Assembly: GCF_000511385.1 (NCBI RefSeq)
Contig: NC_023137.1
Coordinates: 387,001 to 451,000, forward strand
DNA from: Phaeobacter gallaeciensis DSM 26640
GTDB lineage: Bacteria; Pseudomonadota; Alphaproteobacteria; Rhodobacterales; Rhodobacteraceae
DNA length: 64,000 nt
Direction of reading: 5' to 3'
Shown: positions 19,217 to 27,935 of the stretch, one piece after another
How the letters are laid out: each line of letters begins with the position of its first letter
Numbering within the stretch: position 1 is the first letter of the stretch
Notes under the pieces: model-generated
What the model saw: only the letters and a program-made list of their open reading frames with translations
What the model was told of the DNA's origin: nothing
The model's database searches: none
Position numbers and translations under genes: made by a program

Positions 19217-19930
19217 TCACCTGATCCGCGCCACCAGCGCGGGCAGGGCGCTCAGATCGGCAATTTCAGTATATCGGGAGCTGTGAACCGGGGCTGGGGC
19301 GTATTCGACTTCCCAGACCAAGCCATGCGGAACATAGGTGCCCCAGCCACCCGCCTCGATGACGGGCACCACGTCGGATCGCATGGAATTCCCCACCATC
19401 ATCGCGTGTTCGGGGCCATCACCGTGTCGTGCAAAAATCTCGGCATAGATCTGTGGCGTTTTCTCCGACACGATCTCAACGCCGTCGAACAGATCCCCCA
19501 AACCGGACTGCGCCAGTTTACGCTCCTGATCCAATAGATCGCCCTTAGTGACCAGCACCACCCGGTGGCTGTCAGCCAGCGCCTCCACCGCGCTTCGTGC
19601 GCTGGGCAGCAATTCGATCGGATAGGACAGCATCATCTGGCCTGCGACAATCAACTCCTGAATCACGCTTGCCGGGACGTGGGCATCCGTCACCTCAATG
19701 GCGGTTTCGATCATCGACAGGGTGAAGCCTTTCACGCCGTAGCCATAGCGGCCAAGGTTCTGCTTCTCCGCGGCCAGCAGACGTGCGCCGAGAGCTTGCG
19801 AATCGAGCTCCTGCGGGACGTGGTCCATCAGCAATTCGGCAAAGCGATCCTGAGTAATGCGGAAAAATCGTTCATTATGCCAAAGGGTATCATCGGCATC
19901 GAAGCCAATTGTTGTCAATTTTCGGGTCAA
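19217..19930 (-). CDS. HAD superfamily hydrolase
   Basis: A 237-residue haloacid dehalogenase-like phosphatase. Motif I is FDADDTLWH (nucleophile and acid aspartates), motif II is VLVTKGD, and motif IV is around [13 protein letters not shown] helical cap lies between motifs I and II (residues about 20-100). It begins divergently from clpS with about 90 bp between starts. The substrate is not identifiable. Confidence 0.86.
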   Translation of the reverse strand: MTRKLTTIGFDADDTLWHNERFFRITQDRFAELLMDHVPQELDSQALGARLLAAEKQNLGRYGYGVKGFTLSMIETAIEVTDAHVPASVIQELIVAGQMMLSYPIELLPSARSAVEALADSHRVVLVTKGDLLDQERKLAQSGLGDLFDGVEIVSEKTPQIYAEIFARHGDGPEHAMMVGNSMRSDVVPVIEAGGWGTYVPHGLVWEVEYAPAPVHSSRYTEIADLSALPALVARIR

Positions 19931-20018
19931 TACAACACGCTCAATGCCTTTTCCTATTCACCAGAAAGGCTATATAAGCGGGACACCAAAATCCATCCAC
20001 GATCGGAAGTCTGTGCCA

Positions 20019-20360
20019 ATGCTGCCCACGCCAGTTATGATGTCGGATCATTCAGATGACGATACCGATCTCGGTGTCCTCACCAAGACCCGGCCCAAAA
20101 CGCAGCGTCCGCCGCACTATAAGGTGCTGTTGCTGAACGATGACTATACCCCGATGGAATTCGTGGTCATGGTGCTGGAACGGTTCTTCAACATGACACA
20201 TGCCGAGGCGTTTGAAGTGATGTTGACCGTGCATAAAAAAGGCGTCGCTGTGGTTGGCGTGTTCAGCCATGAAATCGCCGAGACCAAGGTGGGGCAAGTC
20301 ATGGATTTTGCCCATCGCCATCAGCATCCGTTGCAATGCACGATGGAAAAAGAAGAATAA
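20019..20360 (+). CDS. clpS: ClpAP adaptor protein ClpS
   Basis: A 113-residue adaptor that delivers N-degron substrates to the ClpA unfoldase. A flexible acidic N-terminus is followed by the ClpS core: [19 protein letters not shown] contains the ligand-pocket residues, and [19 protein letters not shown] follows. ATG at 20019 is chosen for the GGAAG about 10 bp upstream; ATG at 20037 and 20040 are alternatives that change only the disordered tail. clpA is not in the window. Confidence 0.93.
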   Translation: MLPTPVMMSDHSDDDTDLGVLTKTRPKTQRPPHYKVLLLNDDYTPMEFVVMVLERFFNMTHAEAFEVMLTVHKKGVAVVGVFSHEIAETKVGQVMDFAHRHQHPLQCTMEKEE

Positions 20361-20374
20361 AAAGAGGCTTCTAG

Positions 20375-21367
20375 ATGTCTATTCGTCTGTCCCTGGCCGT
20401 CGAGACGGGTGGATTTTCCGTGCCCGAAACCGGTCGTATCGCGGTGTTTCATCCCGCCTCTGATGTGGACCTTTCGGCCCTACCGAAAGAGCGGGTTCTG
20501 ATCGTTCAGCCCTTTGCTCCTGATTATGCTGCGCTTGTGGCGGGGGGCTATGACTGCGTGCCTGAGGTGCCTGCTGAGGCACGGTTTGCGGCAGCGGTTG
20601 TGTTCCTTTCGCGTGCCAAGGCGCTGACGCGTGGCCTATTGGCGCAGGCGGCAGCGCTCAGCGACGGGCCTGTTCTGGTCGATGGCAGCAAGACGGACGG
20701 CGTTGATTCGGTGCTGAAAGCTCTGCGCGCGCGCTGCGAGGTGTCGGCACCCATCTCAAAAGCCCACGGGAAGGCGTTCAGCTTTGATGCGACAGGCACA
20801 GATCTGAGCGACTGGCAGGCTGCAACCACGCAGATTGACGGAGAGTTTCAGACCGCTCCGGGAGTGTTTTCCGCCGATGGTGTGGATCCGGCCTCGGCCC
20901 TGCTTGTCGCCGCCCTGCCGGAGAAGCTGGGCCGTAATGTGGTCGATCTTGGCGCCGGCTGGGGATATCTGTCTTCAGCGGTATTACAACGAGAGACAGT
21001 GCAGACGCTGCATCTCGTCGAAGCTGACCACCGTGCGCTCAGTTGTGCACGACAGAATATAAACGATCCCCGCGCCCAGTTTCACTGGGCGGATGCCCGC
21101 AGTTGGCAGGCACCGGAACGGGTCGATTGTGTCATCTCCAACCCGCCGTTCCACACCACACGCGCTGCGGAGCCGTCGCTGGGGCAGGCCTTCATCACAG
21201 CAGCCTCCGGTATGCTGGCGTCCGCTGGCGCTTTCTGGTTGGTTGCCAACCGGCATCTTCCCTATGAGGCCACACTTGCCGAACAGTTTGCTACGGTGAC
21301 GGAGGTCGCAGGTGACAATCGATTCAAAGTGCTGCAGGCCAGTCGCCCACGCCGTCACCGGCGCTGA
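20375..21367 (+). CDS. rsmC: Class I SAM-dependent methyltransferase, RsmC-like (16S rRNA m2G)
   Basis: A 330-residue protein. The N-terminal half is a degenerate methylase-like domain. The C-terminal half has the SAM-binding loop VVDLGAGWGYLS (about residue 190) and the catalytic NPPFH motif (about residue 255), the combination found in RsmC/RlmG guanine-N2 methylases. It starts 14 bp after clpS and probably shares its transcript. Assignment to 16S G1207 rests on family resemblance only. Confidence 0.82.
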   Translation: MSIRLSLAVETGGFSVPETGRIAVFHPASDVDLSALPKERVLIVQPFAPDYAALVAGGYDCVPEVPAEARFAAAVVFLSRAKALTRGLLAQAAALSDGPVLVDGSKTDGVDSVLKALRARCEVSAPISKAHGKAFSFDATGTDLSDWQAATTQIDGEFQTAPGVFSADGVDPASALLVAALPEKLGRNVVDLGAGWGYLSSAVLQRETVQTLHLVEADHRALSCARQNINDPRAQFHWADARSWQAPERVDCVISNPPFHTTRAAEPSLGQAFITAASGMLASAGAFWLVANRHLPYEATLAEQFATVTEVAGDNRFKVLQASRPRRHRR

Positions 21368-21473
21368 CAGAGGCGGATGACAAAGGGTGGTTCCCTTGTT
21401 TCTGTCCGCAGTCTAGGTTGCAGAAAAGAGGCTGGCCGCTGGTCCATCCTCTCGGTCCTGACGGAGGTCATTC

Positions 21474-22277
21474 ATGTCTTTTTCCATTTCTGGCAAAACG
21501 GCCATCGTTACCGGCTCAGCCAGTGGCATCGGCTTGGCTATAGGTAAGCAATTTGCTGCGGCTGGTGCCAATGTGATGTTTGCCGATACCGATGAACGGG
21601 CCTTGCTGAGTGAGCTGGGCACCCAGGCGGATGAGAGTAATATCCGCTATTTTGCCGGAGATCTGCGGGAACGGCTGACCATCGCTAATCTCCTATCGGC
21701 AACTATTGATGCCTTTGATGAGGTCGATATTCTGGTCAATGGCGCTCGGCAGGTGGTGCCGACCGATCCGCTGGATCCAGAAGATAAGTCGATGGAACTG
21801 CTGCTCAATGAAACCCTGCTGCCGACGATGCGTCTGTCGCAACAGGTGGCGCGGCGGATGATCAAACAGGGCGAGCAGCGCGACAGCAGTGGACCGAATG
21901 GCGCGATCATCAACCTGTCATCCATCGCAGCGCGCCGGTCCCACCCTGAGCTTATGGCCTATTGCGTGGCGTCTGCGGCGCTGGACCAGCTGACCCGCTC
22001 GCTTTCGGTATCGCTTGCGCCGCACCGGATCCGGGTCAATTCCATCGCTTTCGGCTCGGTGATGAGTGCCTCGATGCAGGCCACGCTGAAGGATAATCGC
22101 GCTTACCGGCAGGATATCGAACGGCATACGCCGCTGGGCCGGATTGCCTCTCCCAGCGAGCTGACCGAGGCCGCGCAGTTCCTTGCCTCCGACGCCGCCG
22201 CCTTTATGACAGGACAGATTGTCACATTGGATGGCGGGCGCACGTTGCTGGACACGGTTGCCGTGCCGGTCCATTAA
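21474..22277 (+). CDS. Short-chain dehydrogenase/reductase
   Basis: A 267-residue SDR oxidoreductase. The cofactor loop is TGSASGIGLAIG (about residues 13-24), the NAG-equivalent is VNGARQ. The catalytic Ser is in INLSSIAARR. Where a YxxxK is expected there is LMAYCVASAAL: the tyrosine is present but the usual lysine four residues later is alanine. The protein ends with the usual SDR tail MTGQIVTLDGG. It lies directly before hemF on the same strand. With the catalytic lysine missing it may have weak, altered or no dehydrogenase activity. Confidence 0.85.
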   Translation: MSFSISGKTAIVTGSASGIGLAIGKQFAAAGANVMFADTDERALLSELGTQADESNIRYFAGDLRERLTIANLLSATIDAFDEVDILVNGARQVVPTDPLDPEDKSMELLLNETLLPTMRLSQQVARRMIKQGEQRDSSGPNGAIINLSSIAARRSHPELMAYCVASAALDQLTRSLSVSLAPHRIRVNSIAFGSVMSASMQATLKDNRAYRQDIERHTPLGRIASPSELTEAAQFLASDAAAFMTGQIVTLDGGRTLLDTVAVPVH

Positions 22278-22314
22278 ACCAACTCCCACCTCTCCTGCGG
22301 ACATAGGCGACCAG

Positions 22315-23208
22315 ATGAGCACCGATATGATCAACGAAAAGGCCCGCGCAGCGGCCTGGTTCAAATCTTTGCGCGATGACATCGTCGCGGCTTTCGAAGC
22401 ACTGGAAGACAGCCACAACAGCGGCCCCCTCTGCGATCAGCCTGCCGGGCGGTTTGAGGTCAGCGAAACCACCCGCGGCGCCGAGGATGGCAGCGATGCC
22501 GGTGGCGGCCTGATGAGCGTGATGCGTGGTGGTCGCGTGTTCGAAAAGGTGGGTGTGAATATCTCGGAGGTCTACGGCACCCTTGGCGCCCGCGCACAAG
22601 CTGCGATGGCAGCCCGTAAGGGCATCCCGGGCATGCAGGACGACCCGCGGTTCTGGGCCTCTGGTATTTCACTGGTGGCCCATATGCAGAACCCCCATGC
22701 GCCTGCCGTCCACATGAACACGCGGATGTTCTGGACTCCGCACGCCTGGTGGTTCGGTGGCGGCTCGGACCTTAACCCCTGTCTTGAGTATGATGAGGAC
22801 ACGGCCCATTTCCACCGCACCCAAGAGGAGCATCTGGCGCCGCATGGGGACACTCTCTATGGGGAGTTGAAGGAATGGGCAGATGAGTACTTCTATATTC
22901 CCCACCGCAACCGGGCACGCGGCGTTGGCGGCATTTTCATGGACGATCGCAACAGTGGTGATTGGGAGGCGGATTTCGCTCTGACGCAGGATATTGGCCG
23001 TGCCTTCTTGCCTGCCTATCTGCCATTGGTCGAGAAGCGTCGGGCGATGGCATTTGGCGCACCGGAAAAGGATACTCAGCTGGTCCATCGCGGACTCTAT
23101 GCGGAATATAACCTCGTCTATGATCGCGGCACGAAATTCGGGCTGGAGACCGGGCATGATGCCAATGCGGTGCTGATGAGCCTGCCGCCAATGGCGAAAT
23201 GGGTCTGA
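22315..23208 (+). CDS. hemF: Oxygen-dependent coproporphyrinogen III oxidase
   Basis: A 297-residue aerobic enzyme of haem synthesis that converts coproporphyrinogen III to protoporphyrinogen IX. Signature stretches are FHRTQEEHL, HMNTRMFWTP, WWFGGGSDLNP, FYIPHRNRARGVGGIFMDD and EYNLVYDRGT, all standard for HemF. ATG at 22315 follows GGCGACCAG, and the protein then opens with the usual helix (NEKARAAAWFKSLRDD). hemC and hemE lie 1-2 kb downstream. Confidence 0.96.
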   Translation: MSTDMINEKARAAAWFKSLRDDIVAAFEALEDSHNSGPLCDQPAGRFEVSETTRGAEDGSDAGGGLMSVMRGGRVFEKVGVNISEVYGTLGARAQAAMAARKGIPGMQDDPRFWASGISLVAHMQNPHAPAVHMNTRMFWTPHAWWFGGGSDLNPCLEYDEDTAHFHRTQEEHLAPHGDTLYGELKEWADEYFYIPHRNRARGVGGIFMDDRNSGDWEADFALTQDIGRAFLPAYLPLVEKRRAMAFGAPEKDTQLVHRGLYAEYNLVYDRGTKFGLETGHDANAVLMSLPPMAKWV

Positions 23209-23326
23209 TCGCGCGGGCTTCTGCTGACGGCAGCGGGCGGCGAGCTTGAGCATTGCCCTCAACGGTCGTGCAGGCTTTACTGATGCAAAGCGCGATAAAG
23301 CGCGCGGTGTCAGGCAGGTAGGGCAG

Positions 23327-24166
23327 ATGGTTATGGGCAGATTCTGGGTGGGGCTTGCGGCTATACTGGTGTTGACTGCCTGTGCAGCAGACAGGGCGCC
23401 GTCACCGTCCCCGGCCATAGGGCAACCGGTGCAGCCCGGCGCAACACAGGCCAGCCTTGCGGCAGCGCGAGCACAGCTCATTACCCATCCTAAATTCGCC
23501 GATACCGATCCGCATCCCTGGGAGGGACGCACACCCTGGTCCTATCCCATCCACGGGATCGATGTCTCACGTTGGCAGGGGGACATCAACTGGCGCCGGG
23601 TGAAGGCCGCAGGCATCAGCTTCGCTTATCTCAAGGCGACCGAGGGCGGTGATCTGGCGGATCCGAAATTCCGTGATCACTGGCGCCGCGCGCGGCGGGC
23701 GGGGGTGAAACGCGGCGCGTACCATTACTTCTACTTCTGCCGCCCAGCGGCGGAGCAGGCGCGCTGGTTCATCCGTCATGTCCCGCGCGACAGTCAGGCC
23801 TTGCCCCATGTGCTCGATATGGAATGGACGCCTCATTCGCGCACCTGCACCAAACGGCCTTCCGGCAGTAAAATCCGTGCCGAGGCGGATCGGTTTCTCG
23901 ATATTCTTGAGGCGCATTACGGACGCCGCCCAGTGCTCTACACCACCGTTGATTTCTACCGTGATACTGGCATCGGCCGCCTGAGGGGCACCGAATTCTG
24001 GCTGCGCTCTGTTGCGGATCACCCCCATGTCACCTATCCCGGCGCGCTATGGCGGTTCTGGCAATATACCGGCACCGGGCGCGTGCCGGGGATTGAGGGG
24101 AACGTCGACCTGAATGTCTTTGGCGGTGGGCCAGAGCGTTGGTTGCGCTGGTCCGGTCAGATCTGA
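23327..24166 (+). CDS. Glycoside hydrolase family 25 lysozyme, lipoprotein
   Basis: A 279-residue putative lipoprotein: a short signal sequence with lipobox LTAC (about residues 20-23), a linker, then a GH25 catalytic domain from IHGIDVSRWQGDINW (residue about 90) through YLKATEGGD, AYHYFYFC and the acidic catalytic pair in VLDMEW. It should cut the MurNAc-GlcNAc bond of peptidoglycan from the outer-membrane or periplasmic face. ATG at 23327 places the signal peptide correctly. Whether it acts in cell-wall turnover or in competition is unknown. Confidence 0.87.
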   Translation: MVMGRFWVGLAAILVLTACAADRAPSPSPAIGQPVQPGATQASLAAARAQLITHPKFADTDPHPWEGRTPWSYPIHGIDVSRWQGDINWRRVKAAGISFAYLKATEGGDLADPKFRDHWRRARRAGVKRGAYHYFYFCRPAAEQARWFIRHVPRDSQALPHVLDMEWTPHSRTCTKRPSGSKIRAEADRFLDILEAHYGRRPVLYTTVDFYRDTGIGRLRGTEFWLRSVADHPHVTYPGALWRFWQYTGTGRVPGIEGNVDLNVFGGGPERWLRWSGQI

Positions 24167-24210
24167 GGCACCACACTTGGCGCATCTTCTGGCTGAAAAT
24201 ATCCCGGAGC

Positions 24211-24227
24211 GCGAGGCAGCGCCTCGC
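24211..24227. terminator. Hairpin between convergent lysozyme and hemC genes
   Basis: GCGAGGC, AGC, GCCTCGC: a perfect seven-base stem. It lies within a segment ending a run TATCCCGGAGC, similar to a common intergenic element of Rhodobacterales. No T-run, so termination strength is uncertain. Confidence 0.5.
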
Positions 24228-24243
24228 ATCCTGTGGCCTAGCC

Positions 24244-25206
24244 TTAGCGTCTCCAGTCGAAGAAGCCTGCCCCGGCTTGCGCCAGCAGCTTTGCCGCCAT
24301 CTCACGGCCCAGTTCTGCGCCATCCTCAACCGGGCAGAACTGCTCATCGCTGATCGCCTCGGAACCGTCAGGGCGTAGAACTTCGCCGCGCAATCTCAGT
24401 GTCCCGCCGTTCAGGGTTGCCAGCCCGGCAATCGGGGTTTCGCAGGACCCATCAAGTGCGGCCAGAAATGCACGTTCTGCGGCCAGACGCTCTCCGGTTC
24501 GGCGGTCATGCAGCGCGGCCAGCATATCGCCAGTGCGGTTGTCATCCGCGCGCCGCTCAATCCCAATGGCGCCTTGGGCTACGGCGGGCAGCATGTCCTC
24601 AGGCGGAATGGGGGTTGCGGGCACCTGATCTGCGCCGAGGCGGTTCAGGCCGGCCATTGCCAGAAACGTACATTCCGCGACACCATCGCGCAGCTTGGCC
24701 AGGCGAGTCTGAACGTTACCGCGAAATTCCACGACTTGCAGGTCGGGGCGGCGATGCAGCAGCTGGGCACGCCGCCGCAGGGAAGAGGTGCCGACAATGG
24801 CCCCCTCGCGCAGATCGGCAATTGCGGTGACATCCGGCGAGACGAAGGCATCACGCACGTCTTCGCGGGGCAGATAGGTCTCCAGCAGCAACCCGGCAGG
24901 CTGCGCCACAGGCATATCCTTCATCGAATGCACCGCGATATCGATGGCGCCGGACAACAAATCCTCTTCGATTTCCTTGGTGAACAGCCCCTTGCCGCCC
25001 AGTTCTTTCAACGGTTTGTCCGCCGCGATCAGCGCCTGATTGTCGCCGCTGGTCTTGATGACCACGATTTCGAACGCCGCCTGAGGCAGGTCGAAGGCGG
25101 CACTCAGCCGGGCGCGGGTTTCATGGGCCTGAGCCAGCGCCAGAGGCGAACCGCGGGTGCCGATTTTCAGGGGCGAAGCGGGGGAGGGCAGATCGATCTT
25201 TGTCAT
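24244..25206 (-). CDS. hemC: Hydroxymethylbilane synthase (porphobilinogen deaminase)
   Basis: A 320-residue enzyme joining four porphobilinogens into hydroxymethylbilane. Visible landmarks are IGTRGSPLALAQ at the N-terminus, KELGGKGLFTKEIE, HSMKDMP, the arginine-rich GTSSLRRRAQL, and the usual tail segment around LDGSCETPIAGLA whose cysteine carries the dipyrromethane cofactor. ATG at 25206 (MTKIDLPS) is chosen; the frame continues upstream but would overlap the divergent hemE upstream region. It is divergent from hemE. Confidence 0.96.
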   Translation of the reverse strand: MTKIDLPSPASPLKIGTRGSPLALAQAHETRARLSAAFDLPQAAFEIVVIKTSGDNQALIAADKPLKELGGKGLFTKEIEEDLLSGAIDIAVHSMKDMPVAQPAGLLLETYLPREDVRDAFVSPDVTAIADLREGAIVGTSSLRRRAQLLHRRPDLQVVEFRGNVQTRLAKLRDGVAECTFLAMAGLNRLGADQVPATPIPPEDMLPAVAQGAIGIERRADDNRTGDMLAALHDRRTGERLAAERAFLAALDGSCETPIAGLATLNGGTLRLRGEVLRPDGSEAISDEQFCPVEDGAELGREMAAKLLAQAGAGFFDWRR

Positions 25207-25316
25207 GTATTGACCCTTAATCGCGACATAATGCCATGACAAGCACCGGTCCTGCTGCCCTTGACAATTTGCCGCCAAGGCTAGACCTCAGATGCAACAT
25301 AGATATGAGGGTGACC

Positions 25317-26351
25317 ATGGCCGAACAGAAGAAACTGCTGCGCGCATTGGCGGGCGAGACACAGGATGTGCCGCCGATTTGGATGATGCGTCAGGCCGGT
25401 CGCTATCTGCCGGAATATCGCGCCACACGGGCCGAGGCAGGTGATTTCCTGTCGCTCTGCTACAATCCGGAGCTGGCAACCGAGGTCACTCTGCAGCCAA
25501 TCCGCCGCTACGGGTTCGACGCTGCGATCCTTTTTGCCGATATCCTACTGGTGCCGCAGGCTCTGGGGGCGGATCTTTGGTTTGTGACCGGCGAGGGGCC
25601 GCGGCTGTCGACAGTCACCACTGAGGCGGATTTCGCCAGACTGGGCCCGGTCAGCGATATCCACGAAACGCTGAACCCGATCTATGAGACCGTGCGTTTG
25701 CTCTCTTCAGCGCTGCCGTCTGAGACCACGCTGATCGGCTTTGCCGGTGCGCCCTGGACTGTCGCGACCTATATGATTGCCGGGCGCGGCACCCCGGATC
25801 AGGGGCCTGCGCATCTGCTGCGTCAGGAGAACAACCCGCTGTTTGAGGCTTTGCTGGCGCGCATCACAGAGGCGACGATCGAATATCTGTCGATGCAGAT
25901 CAAAGCCGGTGCAGAGGTGGTCAAAATCTTTGACAGCTGGGCAGGCTCGCTGCCTGGTGAGGCGTTTGAGAAATATGCGCTGGAGCCGTGTCGTCAGATC
26001 ACCGAGGCGCTGAAGCAGCGTCATCCGGGCATCCCGGTCATCGGTTTCCCGCGTGAGGCGGGCGAAAAATATGTCGGGTTTGCCAAGGCAACCGGGGTGG
26101 ATTGCGTCGCGCTTGATAATTCGGTGGATCCTGAATGGGCGGCAGCCCATGTGCAGGTGGACGGCTGTGTGCAGGGCAATCTTGCCTCGCGTCATATGGT
26201 CAGCGGGGGGCAGGAACTGGTGGATGAAACCCGCCGCATCGTCAAAGCCTTTGGCAATGGGCCGCATATCTTCAACCTTGGTCATGGTATCACGCCTGAT
26301 GCGGACCCGGACAATGTGCAACGCATGATTGATGCGGTACGGGGCGGCTGA
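25317..26351 (+). CDS. hemE: Uroporphyrinogen decarboxylase
   Basis: A 344-residue enzyme converting uroporphyrinogen III to coproporphyrinogen III, two steps after HemC and one before HemF. Signatures are [17 protein letters not shown] near the N-terminus, the [12 protein letters not shown] aspartate, [21 protein letters not shown] and the late segment [16 protein letters not shown] at 25317 follows GAGGGTGA. Confidence 0.97.
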   Translation: MAEQKKLLRALAGETQDVPPIWMMRQAGRYLPEYRATRAEAGDFLSLCYNPELATEVTLQPIRRYGFDAAILFADILLVPQALGADLWFVTGEGPRLSTVTTEADFARLGPVSDIHETLNPIYETVRLLSSALPSETTLIGFAGAPWTVATYMIAGRGTPDQGPAHLLRQENNPLFEALLARITEATIEYLSMQIKAGAEVVKIFDSWAGSLPGEAFEKYALEPCRQITEALKQRHPGIPVIGFPREAGEKYVGFAKATGVDCVALDNSVDPEWAAAHVQVDGCVQGNLASRHMVSGGQELVDETRRIVKAFGNGPHIFNLGHGITPDADPDNVQRMIDAVRGG

Positions 26352-26450
26352 TCCGTCTGCGCTCCACAATGTGATGCTAGTAATAATCTTGCGCGCTGAG
26401 GCCAATTGCGGCATCAGCGCCTTTTGCGATCACGCCGAAAGGGCAAGTCG

Positions 26451-26618
26451 ATGGACTACAAGAAATCTGGCGTCCCCAAAAAGGGCAAGAACAGCCCGCG
26501 CCACCAAGAACACAACGCCAAAGGGTCCGACAACAACCCATACGGCGGCCGCAATCCGAAAGCTGACCTGCTGGCGCGAATGAAGGCGGCGGCTGAGAAA
26601 GCCAAGAAAGCCGACTGA
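26451..26618 (+). CDS. Small basic protein of unknown function
   Basis: A 55-residue lysine- and asparagine-rich protein beginning MDYKKSGVPKKGKNSPRH and ending in an alanine/lysine helix (MKAAAEKAKKAD). ATG at 26451 follows AAAGGGCAAG. No helix long enough for a membrane and no known domain. It lies 99 bp after hemE and ends 2 bp before the stop of the convergent CoA transferase gene. Composition suggests a nucleic-acid- or ribosome-associated protein, but that is a guess. Confidence 0.6.
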   Translation: MDYKKSGVPKKGKNSPRHQEHNAKGSDNNPYGGRNPKADLLARMKAAAEKAKKAD

Positions 26619-26619
26619 C

Positions 26620-27720
26620 TTAGCGTCGGCGCTGCATCAGGTCGGCCAGTATCTGGGCTGTATGCTCACCGCGTTCTGGCGCGGGAGGGGCGGTCCACTC
26701 TCCCTGACCTGAGAAACGCGGCGCGGGTGCAGCTTGCAGGCCATTGGCTGCCATGATCCATGTCCCGCGCGTGTTCATTGGATGGGTCACGGCTTCTTCC
26801 GGTGACAGGACGGGGGCCACGCAAGCGTCGTTGCCATCGAATAGATCGGCCCAGTAGTCCCGCGTCTGGGTCGCAAAGATCCCGGTCAGTCGTGCGGCGA
26901 GCACCGGCCACAGCCCTTTATTATGCTGCTGAGCGAATTGTGCGTCCTCGTCCAGATCCAGACGTGACAGAAACTCTGCATAGAACTGTGGTTCCAGACA
27001 TTGCACGCTGATATGGCCGCCGTCAGCGCAGAGGTAGCAACGGCTCCAATGGGGCCCATCCAGCAGGCTCGCCCCGCGCGCTGTCACAAATTGTCCGGCC
27101 TGTTGCAATGTCATCAGCAGGTTCATCATATGGGCTGAGCCATCGTATATCGCTGCGTCAACCACACATCCGGACGGGCTATCATCTTGGACGTTTCCAC
27201 GCTTAACAAGTGCTGCGAGAATACCTGCGACCAGATAAAGCGCGCCTCCACCAATATCGCCTACCAGTGTCGCAGGCGGCTGGGGTGGTGTTCCGGGCGT
27301 CGCGTCATACCAGAGTGCGCCTGAAAGCGCGGTATAGTTCAGATCATGGCCTGCAGTCTGCGCCAGTGGGCTGTCCTGCCCCCAGCCTGTCATGCGCCCA
27401 TAGATAAGATCAAGGTTGCGAGCATGACAGGCCGCAGGCCCAAGGCCCAGGCGCTCCATCACGCCGGGACGAAACCCTTCTATCAACGCATCGGCGCTTT
27501 CGACCAGCTGCAGCAGCGTCTCCACATCGGCCGCAGATTTCAGATCCAGCATGATGGAGCGTTTGCCACGGTCGATGATCGGATGTGGTGGCATTAGGCC
27601 TGCGTTTTGCCCTTTGCGGTGGACGCAAATAACGTCAGCCCCCAGATCTGCCAGCATCATCGCGGCAAAGGGCGCAGGACCCAGTCCTTCAATTTCGATA
27701 ACACGAATACCCTGCAGCAC
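26620..27720 (-). CDS. CaiB/BaiF family CoA transferase (alpha-methylacyl-CoA racemase-like)
   Basis: A 366-residue class III CoA transferase family protein. It begins LQGIRVIEIEGLGPAPFAAMMLADLGADVICVHR, the Rossmann-like nucleotide segment. The catalytic-type aspartate lies in the region GHDLNYTALSGAL, the combination with H-D typical of the AMACR branch. The most likely activity is 2-methylacyl-CoA epimerisation in branched-chain lipid breakdown; CoA transfer is the alternative. It stands alone, upstream of and divergent from the Zn/Cd ATPase. Confidence 0.85.
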   Translation of the reverse strand: MLQGIRVIEIEGLGPAPFAAMMLADLGADVICVHRKGQNAGLMPPHPIIDRGKRSIMLDLKSAADVETLLQLVESADALIEGFRPGVMERLGLGPAACHARNLDLIYGRMTGWGQDSPLAQTAGHDLNYTALSGALWYDATPGTPPQPPATLVGDIGGGALYLVAGILAALVKRGNVQDDSPSGCVVDAAIYDGSAHMMNLLMTLQQAGQFVTARGASLLDGPHWSRCYLCADGGHISVQCLEPQFYAEFLSRLDLDEDAQFAQQHNKGLWPVLAARLTGIFATQTRDYWADLFDGNDACVAPVLSPEEAVTHPMNTRGTWIMAANGLQAAPAPRFSGQGEWTAPPAPERGEHTAQILADLMQRRR

Positions 27721-27863
27721 GGCGGCGCCTCCTTGGTCGTGGTGCTGGCGGATCGGCCAGGCGTTCTGCGCAGCTTAGCGGCTTTCTGTCCTTTCCCAAC
27801 AAGGCCGTTGCGGCACGTCTTGAGCGCGGATGAATTTGGATCGGGTTTTTCTGAAGAAATGTC

Positions 27864-27894
27864 TTGAAGCTCTAGTGGCTGTAGCAACTACATA
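27864..27894 (+). promoter_or_regulatory. MerR-type metal-responsive promoter of the Zn/Cd/Pb ATPase gene
   Basis: TTGAAG (-35), a 19-bp spacer with an imperfect dyad (CTCTAG-TGG-CTGTAG), and TACATA (-10). The long spacer is diagnostic of MerR-family activation (ZntR/PbrR/CueR type). It ends 41 bp before the ATPase start. Confidence 0.8.
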
Positions 27895-27935
27895 GTGCGC
27901 TGACAGCATATGAGAGCAGGAAAGGCGGCGTTTAC

